A DNA stretch of 64,000 nt, from contig NZ_ATZI01000001.1 in the NCBI RefSeq assembly GCF_000428125.1, positions 434,001-498,000 on the forward strand, read 5' to 3'. Of the stretch, positions 63,010 through 64,000 are shown piece after piece (position 1 is the first letter of the stretch; every line of letters begins with the position of its first letter). The translations under genes were made by a program, and so were the position numbers. This DNA is from Bacteroides graminisolvens DSM 19988 = JCM 15093 (GTDB lineage Bacteria; Bacteroidota; Bacteroidia; Bacteroidales; Bacteroidaceae). The notes beneath the pieces were generated by a model. It did no database searches, was not told the DNA's origin, and saw only the letters and a program-made list of their open reading frames with translations.

Positions 63010-64000
63010 CCGAAGGGGTCTTTAAAAGTATTCACTTCAGAATCAGCATACTGGTTCTGCTTTTGTTCTTTACTGCAATATGGTATGTCAATAACCTCAT
63101 TGAGAAGGAGACAGTTGATAGGGTCAATGCCATTACGGAAGACGTGGCAATCAACAATGTGTATCTGATAACCAGCCTGCTCAACGGTTATGAAGAACAG
63201 CTACGTTCGGTACAATCTGTCTTAAACACCGATCAAAGAAGTAAGTTGGAAGCTGTTTTTGAACAAATGCATCAACGTGATTCTTCCATTTGTGCCTTGT
63301 ATGTGGAACCGTTCAACGGCAGTCCCGCCGATAGTTCTGCGGTACACAGAACCTATCAACTCCGAAAAGGCGGCGGAACATTAACTTACTCTTTGCCCTT
63401 TTATCCGTACGGAAAGCTCTGCCTGACTGTTGATCTTATGGGTTTTCATCAACGCATTGCCGGCATGGAGGGGCTCAATTATGCATACGTCACCATCACT
63501 TGCGGAGGTGTGTACCTGTATCATCCCGACGAACATAAGATTGGCACTTCTCTGGGCGAACAAGACTTGATGAACGAGCGTCTGGCAGCATCGGGCAACC
63601 GGTTCGTTGAAAAAATACATTCCGATTATCTGAATATTCCTGTGAGTCGCTATTATCATCCGCAGCAAGTAAGCGGACAACGGTGGGTGTTTACCGCCAG
63701 CATGCCCAACATCGGACTCAGTGAATCGTTCCGCAAAACCGGCATGAACTTTTTCATCATTTCCCTGCTGGCCATGTTCTCTTTCATAGCCGTGTTCAGC
63801 CTAGGCGTTATTCGTTGGCGAAAAGAGTTCGTCCGCCGCCAGGAAATAGAGCAGCAAAACCTAAACCTGTTGCTGAAAGACGAGAAGCGTAAACAAATGA
63901 TGGTGACCACCGAACTGGAACGGTTGAAGAGCGGACTGAATCCTCACTTTTTGTTCAATTCACTCAGCAGTCTCAGGGTATTGGTTGGCCTCAATCCGGA
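62994..64000 (+). CDS. LytS/YehU-type sensor histidine kinase, 3' end missing
   Basis: The frame opens at ATG 62994 inside the end of the response regulator gene and runs to the right edge without a stop (335 residues seen). A transmembrane helix (about 15-32, ISILVLLLFFTAIWYV), an extracytoplasmic sensor region (about 36-249) and a second helix (about 250-275, FIISLLAMFSFIAVFSLGV) are followed by a coiled linker. The His_kinase motif LNPHFLFNSLSSL (H318) then marks the LytS family. The ATPase domain would follow beyond the window. It would phosphorylate the adjacent LytTR regulator. Confidence 0.9.
   Translation, partial: MVGKVTEGVFKSIHFRISILVLLLFFTAIWYVNNLIEKETVDRVNAITEDVAINNVYLITSLLNGYEEQLRSVQSVLNTDQRSKLEAVFEQMHQRDSSICALYVEPFNGSPADSSAVHRTYQLRKGGGTLTYSLPFYPYGKLCLTVDLMGFHQRIAGMEGLNYAYVTITCGGVYLYHPDEHKIGTSLGEQDLMNERLAASGNRFVEKIHSDYLNIPVSRYYHPQQVSGQRWVFTASMPNIGLSESFRKTGMNFFIISLLAMFSFIAVFSLGVIRWRKEFVRRQEIEQQNLNLLLKDEKRKQMMVTTELERLKSGLNPHFLFNSLSSLRVLVGLNP

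Noticed and set aside
1-64000. CRISPR array, prophage, transposon or restriction/defence system
   Set aside because: No regularly spaced repeats with spacers, no cas, transposase, phage structural or defence-type proteins could be read on either strand.

Overview
The window looks like chromosome of a gut-type Bacteroides (Bacteroidota). The evidence is SusC/SusD outer-membrane pairs, a hybrid two-component regulator, AT-rich DNA, promoters of the Bacteroides form TTTG-N19-TAnnTTTG (exact in front of two tRNA genes, with a TTG -33 in front of the third), a Bacteroides-type arginine cluster and a rhamnose operon of the B. thetaiotaomicron kind. There is no phage, transposase, integrase or CRISPR array.

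Layout. (1) 1-18.6 kb is a polysaccharide utilisation locus (PUL): an AraC regulator, a GH2 enzyme, a hybrid sensor/regulator, SusC, SusD, three GH43-type enzymes (one large and interrupted by an extra domain) and an (alpha/alpha)6-barrel protein of unknown activity. The GH43 load suggests an arabinose-containing glycan, but the substrate is inferred. (2) 18.6-19.4 kb holds a palindrome- and repeat-rich non-coding island and divergent tRNA-Phe and tRNA-Pro genes. (3) 19.6-24.0 kb carries a PAS/GAF histidine kinase, a GH20 beta-hexosaminidase and a small DUF2007-like protein. (4) 24.2-32.0 kb, minus strand, is a biosynthetic block: argR, a GNAT acyltransferase (probable first arginine enzyme), argG, argC, argD, proC, an XRE-cupin regulator and an acyl-CoA synthetase. 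(5) 32.2-53.7 kb is a pectin/rhamnoside block. It runs GH105, GH106 and GH28, then the rhamnose operon (kinase, isomerase, permease, aldolase), a second GH105, the AraC regulator RhaR, a GH2 beta-galactosidase interrupted by an in-frame TAG, and two large (alpha/alpha)6-barrel proteins without firm function. (6) 53.7-64 kb is mostly housekeeping: tRNA-Leu; an operon of topoisomerase subunit A, a DUF3316 protein and an S41 peptidase; glyS with an FKBP lipoprotein; a repeat island; an outer-membrane protein; and a LytTR/LytS-type two-component pair cut by the right edge.

How it fits together. In region 5 the secreted GH28, GH105, GH106 and GH2 enzymes would release rhamnose, unsaturated uronate and galactose from rhamnogalacturonan-like chains, and the neighbouring operon would take up and split rhamnose. 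No SusC/D pair sits in that block, so import of larger fragments must rely on genes elsewhere. The usual last gene of the B. thetaiotaomicron rhamnose operon (the lactaldehyde oxidoreductase rhaO) is absent; a GH105 gene occupies its place.

Two coding regions at the window edges are open and easy to miss: a signal-peptide start at 1-61 (minus) and a LytS-type kinase from 62994 to the right end. Several long reading frames were trimmed to an internal ATG because the longer form starts at TTG or GTG, or carries an unlikely extension before a signal peptide or conserved N-terminus.
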